From CAIVAT01 sp964525995 (GTDB lineage Bacteria; Bacteroidota; Bacteroidia; Bacteroidales; FEN-979), in the NCBI GenBank assembly GCA_964525995.1, contig CAZGIM010000015.1:1-64000 (forward strand): a DNA stretch of 64,000 nucleotides, read 5' to 3'. The notes under the pieces are model-generated. The model was not told the DNA's origin and did not search any database. It saw only the letters and a list, made by a program, of their open reading frames with translations. Below are positions 26,407 to 35,700 of the stretch, one piece after another. How positions within the stretch are numbered: the stretch's first letter is position 1; every line of letters starts with the position of its first letter. Both the position numbers and the translations under genes were made by a program.

Positions 26407-26432
26407 CAGGCTCATTTCACAAACAGAATATT

Positions 26433-27854
26433 ATGGGAACAGAAGTATTATCGAAAGAACTGAATTATAAAGTGGCCGATATTAAATTAGCCGATTGGGG
26501 CCGGAAAGAGATCGAAATGGCTGAGAAGGAGATGCCAGGATTGATGTCGATCCGCGCAAAATACAGTCATGAAAAACCTCTGAAGGGCGCCAGGATCAGC
26601 GGCTCGTTGCATATGACCATCCAGACTGCTGTTCTTATTGAAACTCTGGTTGAGCTTGGAGCCCAGGTTCGATGGGCAAGTTGCAACATATTTTCCACGC
26701 AGGATCACGCTGCCGCCGCCATTGCTGTTAAAGGAATTCCGGTCTTTGCCTGGAAAGGGGAGACTCTTGAGGAATACTGGTGGTGCACCGGGATGGCGTT
26801 GAATTTCCCAGGTGGAATGGGACCGAATCTGGTGGTTGATGATGGAGGGGATGCCACCATGATGATCCATAAGGGATTTGAGGCCGAGAACAAACCTGAA
26901 TTGTTGAATGTTGTTGCGGAAAATGAAGATGAGGCAGCGTTCTACCGTCAATTACAACAAATATATGTCGAGGATAAAACCCGTTGGCACCGTACCGTTG
27001 CTTCCTGGAAAGGAGTCTCGGAAGAGACCACGACCGGTGTCCATCGTTTATATCAGATGAAAGAGAAGGGATCACTGCTGGTTCCGGCAATTAATGTGAA
27101 TGACTCAGTAACCAAATCGAAATTTGATAATCTTTACGGATGCCGTGAGTCGTTGGCCGACGGCATTAAAAGGGCAACCGATGTGATGATTGCCGGGAAA
27201 GTTGTTGTAGTTCTGGGATACGGAGATGTAGGAAAGGGCTGTTCCAAATCAATGAGATCATACGGAGCCCGCGTTATTGTCACTGAAATCGATCCCATCT
27301 GCGCTCTTCAGGCCGCCATGGAAGGCTTTGAGGTAAGCACACTGGAGGATTCATTGAAGGAGGGAAACATTTTTGTTACCGCTACAGGTAATAAAAATGT
27401 CATCACCGCCCAGCATTTATCCGAAATGAAGGATGAATCAATCGTATGCAATATCGGACACTTCGACAATGAAATTCAAGTCACCCAGTTGAACAACTGG
27501 CCCGGGATCAAAAAGATCAATATCAAACCACAGGTCGATAAATATGTTTTTCCCGATGGCAAGAACCTTTATCTGCTGGCAGAAGGAAGACTGGTGAACC
27601 TTGGATGCGCAACGGGTCATCCCTCTTTTGTCATGTCAAATTCATTTACCAATCAGACTCTTGCACAGCTCGAACTTTGGAAAAACGAATATGCGGTCGA
27701 TGTATATCGTTTACCCAAGCAGCTTGATGAGGAGGTTGCCCGGCTTCACCTGGAACAGTTGGGAGTCAAATTAACACGATTGACTCCTGAGCAGGCCGAC
27801 TATATTGGCGTACCGGCCGACGGTCCCTATAAGCCCGAGCATTACAGGTACTAA
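26433..27854 (+). CDS. ahcY: adenosylhomocysteinase (S-adenosylhomocysteine hydrolase)
   Basis: The 473-residue cytosolic enzyme splits S-adenosylhomocysteine into adenosine and homocysteine. The substrate residues lie in STQDHAAAA, and SVTKSKFDNLYGCRESL carries the catalytic Lys/Asp. The NAD-binding Rossmann loop is GYGDVGKG, and the C-terminal PDGPYKPEHYRY-type tail places Lys and Tyr in the neighbouring subunit's NAD site. It includes the insert of about 40 residues typical of longer bacterial forms. It is divergent from the metH-metF operon and provides the homocysteine that MetH remethylates. Confidence 0.96.
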   Translation: MGTEVLSKELNYKVADIKLADWGRKEIEMAEKEMPGLMSIRAKYSHEKPLKGARISGSLHMTIQTAVLIETLVELGAQVRWASCNIFSTQDHAAAAIAVKGIPVFAWKGETLEEYWWCTGMALNFPGGMGPNLVVDDGGDATMMIHKGFEAENKPELLNVVAENEDEAAFYRQLQQIYVEDKTRWHRTVASWKGVSEETTTGVHRLYQMKEKGSLLVPAINVNDSVTKSKFDNLYGCRESLADGIKRATDVMIAGKVVVVLGYGDVGKGCSKSMRSYGARVIVTEIDPICALQAAMEGFEVSTLEDSLKEGNIFVTATGNKNVITAQHLSEMKDESIVCNIGHFDNEIQVTQLNNWPGIKKINIKPQVDKYVFPDGKNLYLLAEGRLVNLGCATGHPSFVMSNSFTNQTLAQLELWKNEYAVDVYRLPKQLDEEVARLHLEQLGVKLTRLTPEQADYIGVPADGPYKPEHYRY

Positions 27855-27859
27855 ACAGA

Positions 27860-27975
27860 CAATGGACAATTGACAATTGAAAATTGAAAACGGAAAATTG
27901 AAAACGGAAGTTCCTTTAATTCTTTAATTCACACAATCACTCATTCACTCATTCACTCATTCACTCTATCACTCA
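27860..27975 (+). repeat. GACAATTG repeat and CATTCACT tandem repeat in a convergent spacer
   Basis: Positions 27860-27909 hold iterated ACAATTG and AATTGAAAACGGA units. Positions 27936-27974 hold an 8-base tandem repeat (CATTCACT, about four copies). The array fills the gap between ahcY and the convergent Rieske-like gene. A related array with the same ACAATTGACAATT and TTGAAAACGGA modules lies at 39211-39300, also between convergent genes. Confidence 0.75.
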
Positions 27976-28005
27976 ATTAGATTTTCTTACGCATCTTCCC
28001 CGTTA

Positions 28006-28443
28006 CTAATTGGAGATGTACAGCATAGTGCCGTCGTAAAGGGTTTGGTATTGTTTGAGAGGCCATCGTGAAGGGCCTTCATACGGGGTTCCGTCGGTTA
28101 GAATGAATTTTGAATTGCATACCGGACAACAACAGGTGATGCCCGATGCTTCGACCCTGACCTGTGCACCGGTTGTGGTAGGATGATAGGGACAGGCTCT
28201 TTCGAAGGCTGCAAATTCATTCACCGATTTCCTGAAGATCAGTATTCCGTTGTAACCACCGTTGATTGTTTCCCAGCCATTTACTGTATTAAGATTGATA
28301 TATTGGGTTCCGTTGGGATCAAGTGCGATGCTGACATACACGAAAGGTATTTCGGGCGCCTCCTCCTCCTTCTTACAGGAAGAAGGGATCAACAGAAACT
28401 GGAACAACAAACTGATCCAAAGTACGCTGGTTACAATTTTCAT
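28006..28443 (-). CDS. Rieske-like iron-sulfur lipoprotein with variant ligands
   Basis: The 145-residue protein has a lipoprotein signal with lipobox LIPSSC (Cys23), so it is membrane-anchored. The C-terminal half resembles a Rieske [2Fe-2S] domain. The first ligand pair region reads C84-P-Y-H87 and the second CCCPVCNSKF (C106, C109). In canonical Rieske proteins the second box is CxxH, but here the His is Cys. The downstream proline loop region (GTPYEGPSRWPLKQY) fits the fold. No partner oxidoreductase lies beside it. Related cysteine-variant lipoproteins seem common in Bacteroidota, and whether they bind a 2Fe-2S cluster, another Fe-S centre or zinc is not settled by sequence. Confidence 0.72.
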   Translation of the reverse strand: MKIVTSVLWISLLFQFLLIPSSCKKEEEAPEIPFVYVSIALDPNGTQYINLNTVNGWETINGGYNGILIFRKSVNEFAAFERACPYHPTTTGAQVRVEASGITCCCPVCNSKFILTDGTPYEGPSRWPLKQYQTLYDGTMLYISN

Positions 28444-28539
28444 ACAAGTTTAACGTTGCAACAAATATCGGAATTTTAACGTTAATAGGTCCATTAATAT
28501 TATTAGTACCTCATGATCATTTCCAAAAAGGTTCGTATC

Positions 28540-28803
28540 ATGCAGCTGAACGTCCGAAGATGGATTTTACTTCTTATGCTAATGTTTCTGGTAGCTCCGA
28601 TTCTGATTTCCGGAATAGCGCCGCAGGAATCAAAAGTGAATCAGCGGAGGATAGAAAAAGAGCGGGAAAAGAAAAAAAAGGAGGCTGTAAAGAAGTATCA
28701 ACAAGCAGTAAAACGACACCAGAAAATGCAGTCAAAAGAGACCAAATCGCGGATGAAACAGACCCGGAAAGACGCTAAAAAGAATACTCCTTTAAAACCA
28801 TAA
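28540..28803 (+). CDS. small basic membrane-anchored protein
   Basis: It has 87 residues from the ATG at 28540, or 96 from 28513. One N-terminal hydrophobic segment (LLLMLMFLVAPILISGIA) is followed by a Lys/Arg/Gln-rich helical tail (about 50 residues, KYQQAVKRHQKMQSKETKSR) that would be highly positively charged. Such short proteins recur in Bacteroidota genomes, but I know no assigned function. The basic tail could contact nucleic acid or negatively charged lipids. It precedes the TonB receptor gene by about 190 bases, with a separate promoter for that gene. Confidence 0.6.
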   Translation: MQLNVRRWILLLMLMFLVAPILISGIAPQESKVNQRRIEKEREKKKKEAVKKYQQAVKRHQKMQSKETKSRMKQTRKDAKKNTPLKP

Positions 28804-28892
28804 AACAAGGTGGTTTAGCCTTATTTTTAGGCACTTTACCGATTGTTTATTTTATTTTGCATAAAAGACTTCGACCTAATTTAGAATGGTTA

Positions 28893-28900
28893 TATATTTG
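28893..28900 (+). promoter_or_regulatory. -7 promoter box TATATTTG for the TonB receptor operon
   Basis: It matches TAnnTTTG, about 98 bases before the receptor ATG at 28998, leaving an AT-rich leader. Confidence 0.5.
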
Positions 28901-28997
28901 AATGGGCGACTAAATTATTTTGAATTATATTTTAAATAATTATTACTTTTACCGCCTTTTCAAAGCGCAATAATAATCTAACATAAAATTGTATGGT

Positions 28998-31900
28998 ATG
29001 TTAAGAAATTTACTACTTACTATTGGATTAGTACTGGCAACAAGCTTGTTAGTATTTTCACAATCCGGATCTGGTACTCTTAAGGGAAAGATCATCGACA
29101 AGCAGACAAAAGAGCCAATTTCCTTTGCCAATGTTGTTGCTGAGGTTGGAGGTGTTCAGGTTGGCGGATCCACATCCGATTTTGATGGTAATTTTCAGAT
29201 CAAGCCTGTCCCGGCCGGGAAGGTTGACCTGAAAGCAAGTTTCGTGGGTTACAAACCGTTCATGATCCGCGGGATCATCATTTTCTCGGAAAAGATCACG
29301 TTTCAGGACATTGAGCTCGAAGCTTCCACCACCAATCTTCAGGAAATCGAAGTCGTTGATTACAAGGTGCCTCTGATTTCAAAAGACCAGACCACCTCCG
29401 GGGGTACGGTGACTTCAGAAGAAATTTCGAAGATGGCCAATAAATCTGCTACCGCTGTTGCCACTACGGTAGGAGGGGTCACCACCGATGCCAACGGTAA
29501 CATCACCAGTATGCGTGGTCAAAGGTCATCGGGTACCGTTTATTACATCGATGGTATGCGTGTTACCGGTAACAATGCCCTGCCTCAAAGCGCTATTGAG
29601 CAGGTTGAAGTAATCCTGGGTGGTACTCCGGCTGCCTACGGAGATGCCACGGGCGGTATCATCAACGTTACTACAAAAGGGCCTTCGAAGGACTTCTCGG
29701 GCGGGATCGATCTGCAGACCTCCCAGTATCTCGATGCTTTCGGATACAACCGTGTCGGCTTGAACTTCACCGGCCCTGTTGTTTCCAAAAAGGATACCGT
29801 CAGGGGCACCAAGACCCCGATCATGGGATTCTTCATTGCCGGTGACTTCATTTACCAGAAAGACGGATCTCCCGCAGCCTTTTCTAATTATAAAATCACC
29901 GACGATGTCCAGGATTACCTGAACCTGACTCCGCTCCGGTTATACGGCCAGAATAATTCGGTTTTCTACAACTCCGAATTCATCACCTATAACCAGATGG
30001 AACGGACCAAGACGACTCTGAATTCAGCCGGTACCAATATTAATGTATCGGGCAAACTCGATTTCCGGGTCTCTCCGACGATCAACCTGTCGGTTGGCGG
30101 AACATTTGCCTGGTACGACAACCGGAACTTCAGCTTTGCCAACTCCCTGATGAACTGGCAGAATAACTCCCATTCAAACGGATATACCTGGCGTGTTAAT
30201 GGAAGGTTTACACAGCGATTCCCGACCTCTGCCGAAAGCAAGAGTTTTGTGAAAAATATCTATTATTCTATTGGCGCCGACTTTACCCGTTCGTTTGCAA
30301 AAACAGAAGATGCCGAACATCAGAAGGATTATTTCAAATATGGCTATATCGGAAGCTATGCAACCCAAACCATCCGTGCCTATACCCCCGAACTTGCCTA
30401 TGACTCGGTAATCCAGAAATGGGCACATCTGCAAAACGGAACACGAGACACCCTGGTTATCTTCAAGCCCTCCGATATCAACCCCTCCTCTGCCAACTGG
30501 ACTGCTCAATATTACAGCTTTTTTGACGATCCCACAGACCATTATCAAAATTTAGACGAAATCATCTCGGGTCGTGGTCTGATCAACGGGATGGAACCGG
30601 CTTCACCTTATAATCTGTTCACCGGCGTTGGGGACCGTCCCAATTCCTATTCCGAAAGTACCAGCGATCAGATTGCCGTCAATGCCTCCTTCGCGGCCGA
30701 CTTCGGGAACCATGAAATCCAGTTAGGATTACAGTACCAGCAACGGAAAAGCTCCGGTTATGCGATTGCCGGTAAAACTTTATGGGAAATCATGAGGGGC
30801 GTGACTAACTCCCAGCTAAAAGATCTGGACCTGGCTAATCCACATCCGGTTTACCGTGAAGGCGTTTTCATGGATACCATTAATTACGCGCGTAAGTATG
30901 TTAAAACCCTGCAACGTACTTTTGATATCAACTTACGCAAGAAACTCGGATTAGCGGTTGACGGAGTGGATTTCATCGATATCGATTCGTACAGTTTTGC
31001 TGAAAATTCAATCAACTATTACGATGCCGACATGAACCTGCATACCACAAACTTTACCGGCGATCTGTTTACCCTCGATATGTTTGAAGCAGATGAACTG
31101 CTGAACAACGGCGACCCGATCGTGAACTATTACGGATACGACTATATGGGAAAGAAACTCTCAAGCAACCCCAGTTTTGAGGATTTCTTCAACCAGAAAG
31201 ATGAGAACGGAAATTTCACCAGAGCCATAGGATCATACCAGCCAATTTACATGGCCGGTTATATTCAGGATAAATTTGCATTTAAAGACCTGATCTTCAA
31301 TATTGGGGTCCGGGTCGACCGTTTCGACGCAAATCAAATGATCCTGAAGGATCCCTATCTGTTTTATCAGGCAAAGACTGTAGGCGAAGTAAAAGATATA
31401 AACGGTCAGATTGTTTCTCACCCTTCGAGCATGGGAAGCGATTATGTGGTGTATGTTGATGACGGAAACAATCCTTCCTCTATCACCGGTTATCGTAATG
31501 GCAATACCTGGTACAATGCCGATGGTAGTGTAATTACAGACCCTGAAACGGTATTAGACAAGGGGAACGGAGTCATGCCGTACCTGGTGCCCAACCAATC
31601 AAAAACGCTCTCTCCCAACGTGTTCAAAGACTATGAGCCGCAAACCAACTGGATGCCGCGTATTTCATTCTCCTTCCCGATTTCGGACGACGCTTTGTTT
31701 TATGCACACTATGATATCTTGACCCAGCGGCCTTCATCTGCTGAGGTTCAAATAGATCCCATTTCCTATTATTATCTCGGTGTCACCGGTTCTTCAGGAA
31801 CAATTAACAATCCTGCCCTGAAACCTGAAAAAACGATTGATTATGAATTGGGATTCCAACAAAAGATTAACAATGCCTCCTCTCTGAAATTATCCGTGTT

Positions 31901-32711
31901 TTATCGCGAAATGCGTGATCAGATCCAACAGTACCGTTTAACCGGAGCCTATCCCAAAACCTATTATTCCTACACCAATATTGACTTTGGTACTGTAAAG
32001 GGATTGACGCTTACCTATGACCTCCGTCGGTCGGGAAATGCCCGTGTGCGGTTTAATTATACCCTGCAATTTGCCGATGGTACCGGTTCGGATGCCAATG
32101 CCGCTTCAACCATTATCCGTTCCGATCAACCCAACCTGCGTACCCTGAATCCGTTGAACTTTGACCGCCGTCATCAGTTCAATATAACCCTCGATTACCG
32201 CTGGGGTTCAGGAAAGGATTACAACGGTCCCGTGATAAAGCGTAAAAAAAGCGGAAAATCACCAGTTCAGATCCTGTCGAATTTCGGTGCCAACGTGACT
32301 CTTACCGGAGGTTCAGGAACACCTTACACCAAGACCAGCAAAATTCTGTACCAGGGCGCCATGGGCCCCATCAAGGGGAGTATCAACGGAGCACGCTTAC
32401 CATGGCAGTTCCTGATCAATGCACGGGTTGACAAAGATTTCAATTTTATGCTTACCAAGAAAAAGATGGGCACCTTCAATGTCTATTTCGAATTCACCAA
32501 CCTGTTAAATACCATGAATGTGACCGCAGTTTATCCTTATACCGGTACTGCAAACGACGATGGATATCTTTCCGCACCTGAATGGCAGAATGCTATCAGC
32601 CAGCAAGTCAATGAGCAATCCTTCAGGGATCTTTACACAATCCAGATGGACAATCCGTACCGTTATAGTTCTCCGCGGACAATCCGTTTAGGTGTTATGT
32701 TTAATTTCTAA
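28998..32711 (+). CDS. TonB-dependent outer-membrane receptor with CarboxypepD-regulatory-like domain
   Basis: The protein has 1237 residues from the ATG at 28998 (MLRNLLLTIG). A TTG nine bases earlier is an unlikely start. A signal peptide ends near LLVFSQS. A carboxypeptidase-regulatory-like beta-sandwich follows (KGKIIDKQTKEPISFANVV, about 25-105), then the plug domain (GQRSSGTVYYIDGMRVTG; YGDATGGIINVTTKG) and a 22-strand barrel ending in MFNF with a terminal Phe. The layout is SusC-like, but no SusD partner is present. Instead the next two genes encode a large exported protein and a PorV-like barrel. The first base of the next gene's upstream ATG overlaps the stop, pointing to one operon. 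The substrate is unknown. Confidence 0.92.
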   Translation: MLRNLLLTIGLVLATSLLVFSQSGSGTLKGKIIDKQTKEPISFANVVAEVGGVQVGGSTSDFDGNFQIKPVPAGKVDLKASFVGYKPFMIRGIIIFSEKITFQDIELEASTTNLQEIEVVDYKVPLISKDQTTSGGTVTSEEISKMANKSATAVATTVGGVTTDANGNITSMRGQRSSGTVYYIDGMRVTGNNALPQSAIEQVEVILGGTPAAYGDATGGIINVTTKGPSKDFSGGIDLQTSQYLDAFGYNRVGLNFTGPVVSKKDTVRGTKTPIMGFFIAGDFIYQKDGSPAAFSNYKITDDVQDYLNLTPLRLYGQNNSVFYNSEFITYNQMERTKTTLNSAGTNINVSGKLDFRVSPTINLSVGGTFAWYDNRNFSFANSLMNWQNNSHSNGYTWRVNGRFTQRFPTSAESKSFVKNIYYSIGADFTRSFAKTEDAEHQKDYFKYGYIGSYATQTIRAYTPELAYDSVIQKWAHLQNGTRDTLVIFKPSDINPSSANWTAQYYSFFDDPTDHYQNLDEIISGRGLINGMEPASPYNLFTGVGDRPNSYSESTSDQIAVNASFAADFGNHEIQLGLQYQQRKSSGYAIAGKTLWEIMRGVTNSQLKDLDLANPHPVYREGVFMDTINYARKYVKTLQRTFDINLRKKLGLAVDGVDFIDIDSYSFAENSINYYDADMNLHTTNFTGDLFTLDMFEADELLNNGDPIVNYYGYDYMGKKLSSNPSFEDFFNQKDENGNFTRAIGSYQPIYMAGYIQDKFAFKDLIFNIGVRVDRFDANQMILKDPYLFYQAKTVGEVKDINGQIVSHPSSMGSDYVVYVDDGNNPSSITGYRNGNTWYNADGSVITDPETVLDKGNGVMPYLVPNQSKTLSPNVFKDYEPQTNWMPRISFSFPISDDALFYAHYDILTQRPSSAEVQIDPISYYYLGVTGSSGTINNPALKPEKTIDYELGFQQKINNASSLKLSVFYREMRDQIQQYRLTGAYPKTYYSYTNIDFGTVKGLTLTYDLRRSGNARVRFNYTLQFADGTGSDANAASTIIRSDQPNLRTLNPLNFDRRHQFNITLDYRWGSGKDYNGPVIKRKKSGKSPVQILSNFGANVTLTGGSGTPYTKTSKILYQGAMGPIKGSINGARLPWQFLINARVDKDFNFMLTKKKMGTFNVYFEFTNLLNTMNVTAVYPYTGTANDDGYLSAPEWQNAISQQVNEQSFRDLYTIQMDNPYRYSSPRTIRLGVMFNF

Positions 32712-32767
32712 TGTATTTAACCATGTCCATAAGAAGAAATACCGGTCTATCATTAAATAATGCAACT

Positions 32768-35700
32768 ATGAAAAATATACATCGCCTCTTAGTGATTGCG
32801 CTCAGCTTGATGGTGGTTACAAGTGTAGTTCGTGCCGAGGAAGTTCACAGTCCAAGCGGTAAGAGCACTAATACCCTTAAACAAACAGCAGCCGGTTGCG
32901 CCTCCGGGTCCAATTATAAATATCTTGATATCAATAATGTCAGAACACTATGCTATTCTTATGGGAACGGATGGTTTCTGGAAAATGCCGAGTATGAAAT
33001 CCCCAAGGGATCCAAGAAAACCTCCATGTTCTCTTTTTCCTTATGGATTGGCGGTATTGATATCAATAATAACCTGAAATTAGCGGCCTACCGTTACGGA
33101 CAGGGGACCAGCATCCCTTCACATGTTAAAAACGATTTCTGGCCGGGGCCGCTTACCGTTGACGGTACTGCCGCCATCGATAACGAAACCTGCGCGCAGT
33201 ACGATAAGCTGTTCCCGATAACCCGTGCCGAGGTTCAGGAATTCTTAGCATGGTGGGATAACCAGGCTGAATATCCCGACTATTCCATTCCCAAGTCAAT
33301 CCTCGACTGGCCCGCACACGGAAGCAAATCAAAGGGACAGGCATACTACCTGGCTCCTTTCATGGATATCAACCATGACGGGGTGTATGATCCGCGACAG
33401 GGCGATTATCCATACTATGACCTGGCAAATAATTTGTGTCCACGATATCTGAAGCCCGGTGAGTTGATTGCCCGGGCAAAGATCAAGAACGGCGGGACAA
33501 CCGATACTATGGGTATACTGGTTGACCAGGTGCTAAAAGGCGATCAGACCCTCTGGAGTGTTTACAATGACAAGGGTAATTATCACTCTGAAACAACCGG
33601 CGACCCGATCGGAATGGAGATCCGGGCCCAGTACTTTGCCTTTGCCACCAATGATGAAATCAACAACATGACCTTTTATTCCTATGAACTGATCAACCGG
33701 TCAACTTACACGCTGACAGGAACCTATTTCAGCCAATGGGTTGACCCGGATCTGGGATATGCCAATGATGACTATGTCGGTTGTGATGTAAACCGTGGTC
33801 TTGGGTATTGTTATAACGGGCTCCCTATTGACGGAACCGGTCAGACCTATGCCTATGGCGCCCATCCGCCTGCTGTCGGCGTTGACTTCTTCCAGGGCCC
33901 TTATCTCGATGCAGATGGATATGATAATCCTGCCTACAAAGGCTCCAGCGAAAAAGGACCCTCCTTCAAGGGAAGTTGCGACATAGTAGGACTTAACGGA
34001 ACGAAGATCACCATGCGTTACGGTCCCGGAGAGATCTATGAAGGCGAATTCCTGGTAAAATCCGACGCTATCAACGGAATCAATTTTGGCGACGGGATCA
34101 AAGATAACGAACGTTTCGGGATGCGCCGCTTTGTGTATCACAATAACAGCAACGCGGGTGTTCCTTCCTATATGACCGATCCTCAGTATGCCCCGGAATA
34201 TTATCTTTTCCTCCGTGGTATCTGGAAAGACAATTCAAAGATGATCTACAGCGGGAATGCACACTACTCAGCCGGTGGTCTCGGACCGGAATGCGACTTC
34301 ATGTTCCCGGGCCTGACCGACCTTTGCGACTGGGGCACCGGCGGGCAACCTCCTATTGGCGATAAATACTGGACTGAAATCACCGCAAAGAATAATTACC
34401 AGGACCGTCGGTTCATGCAATCGGCCGGACCATTTACACTGCTGCCCGGAGCCTGTAACTACATTACCGTTGGTATTCCCTGGGCCCGCTCCATTACAGG
34501 AACCCCGGAAGAATCTGTCAAACTCCTTCAGATTGTTGACGATAAGTGTCAGCAACTGTTCGACAACTGTTTTGCCGTGTTAAATGGACCCAACGCCCCG
34601 GATTTAACCATTGAAGAGTTGGATAAACAATTGATTGTCTATCTGTCGAACAGAAAGACCAACGATGCCGGTAACAACTTCGGAGAGAAATATAAGGAAT
34701 ATGACCCGACGATCCCGAATCCCGACACATTACCACACTACAAGCGCAACGACTCTTTATATCATTTTGAAGGTTATCAGATTTATCAGTTAAAGGATGC
34801 CACGGTTTCGGCAGCCGATATTGGCGATGACAGCAAAGTAAGACTGGTTGCCCAGTGCGATATTGAAAATGGCGTTACAAAGCTGGTAAACTGGACTAAT
34901 GATCAGAACCTCGGCGGGGAAATCGGCGAAGTGATGGTAAACGGAGAGGATAAGGGAATCCGCCACTCCTTTGTATTTACCAAAGATTTGTTTGCTACTG
35001 ATGATGATAAGCTGATCAATCATAAACAGTATTATTACATTGCGGTTGCTTATGCGTATAACCAGTATAAAAAATATATCCAGAACGACCCGACGGCCCT
35101 GGATGGTCAGAAAACTCCCTATCTGCAAGGACGCAGCAATATTAAGGTTTATACAGCCATCCCGCATATTCCGCTGGGATCGGTGACAAACTCGGTATAT
35201 GGAGAGGGTCCAATAATTACCCGTATTCAGGGTCAGGGTAACGGAGGAATGGTACTTGATTTCAGCGAGGCTACCATCAAAGAAATCCTTTCGAAACCTC
35301 CGATCGATTCAACCAAAACTAAAATGGGTGATCCCGATTATCCAATTGCCTATAAACCAACATATATGGTTGGCAAAGGACCTTTACAGGTTAAGGTTAT
35401 CGATCCGCTGAATGTGGTTCCCGGTGAATACACCGTAAAATTTGATTCGATGGTGAATGTGAAAGTCAATAATCCTTACACTGATCCTACCAAAATTCAG
35501 TTCGGGAAGTGGACTCTTATTAATAACACCACGCATCAGCAGTTCCGGTCGGATACAACCACTATTTATCAATATGAACAGTTATTCATTGACCTCGGTC
35601 TTGCGCTCACCATTCAACAGGTACCCAATGCTGGCGACTCCGTCAGAGGATCGGTGACCGCAACAAACGGATTACTATATGCCTCACCTGCAATCTTTGA

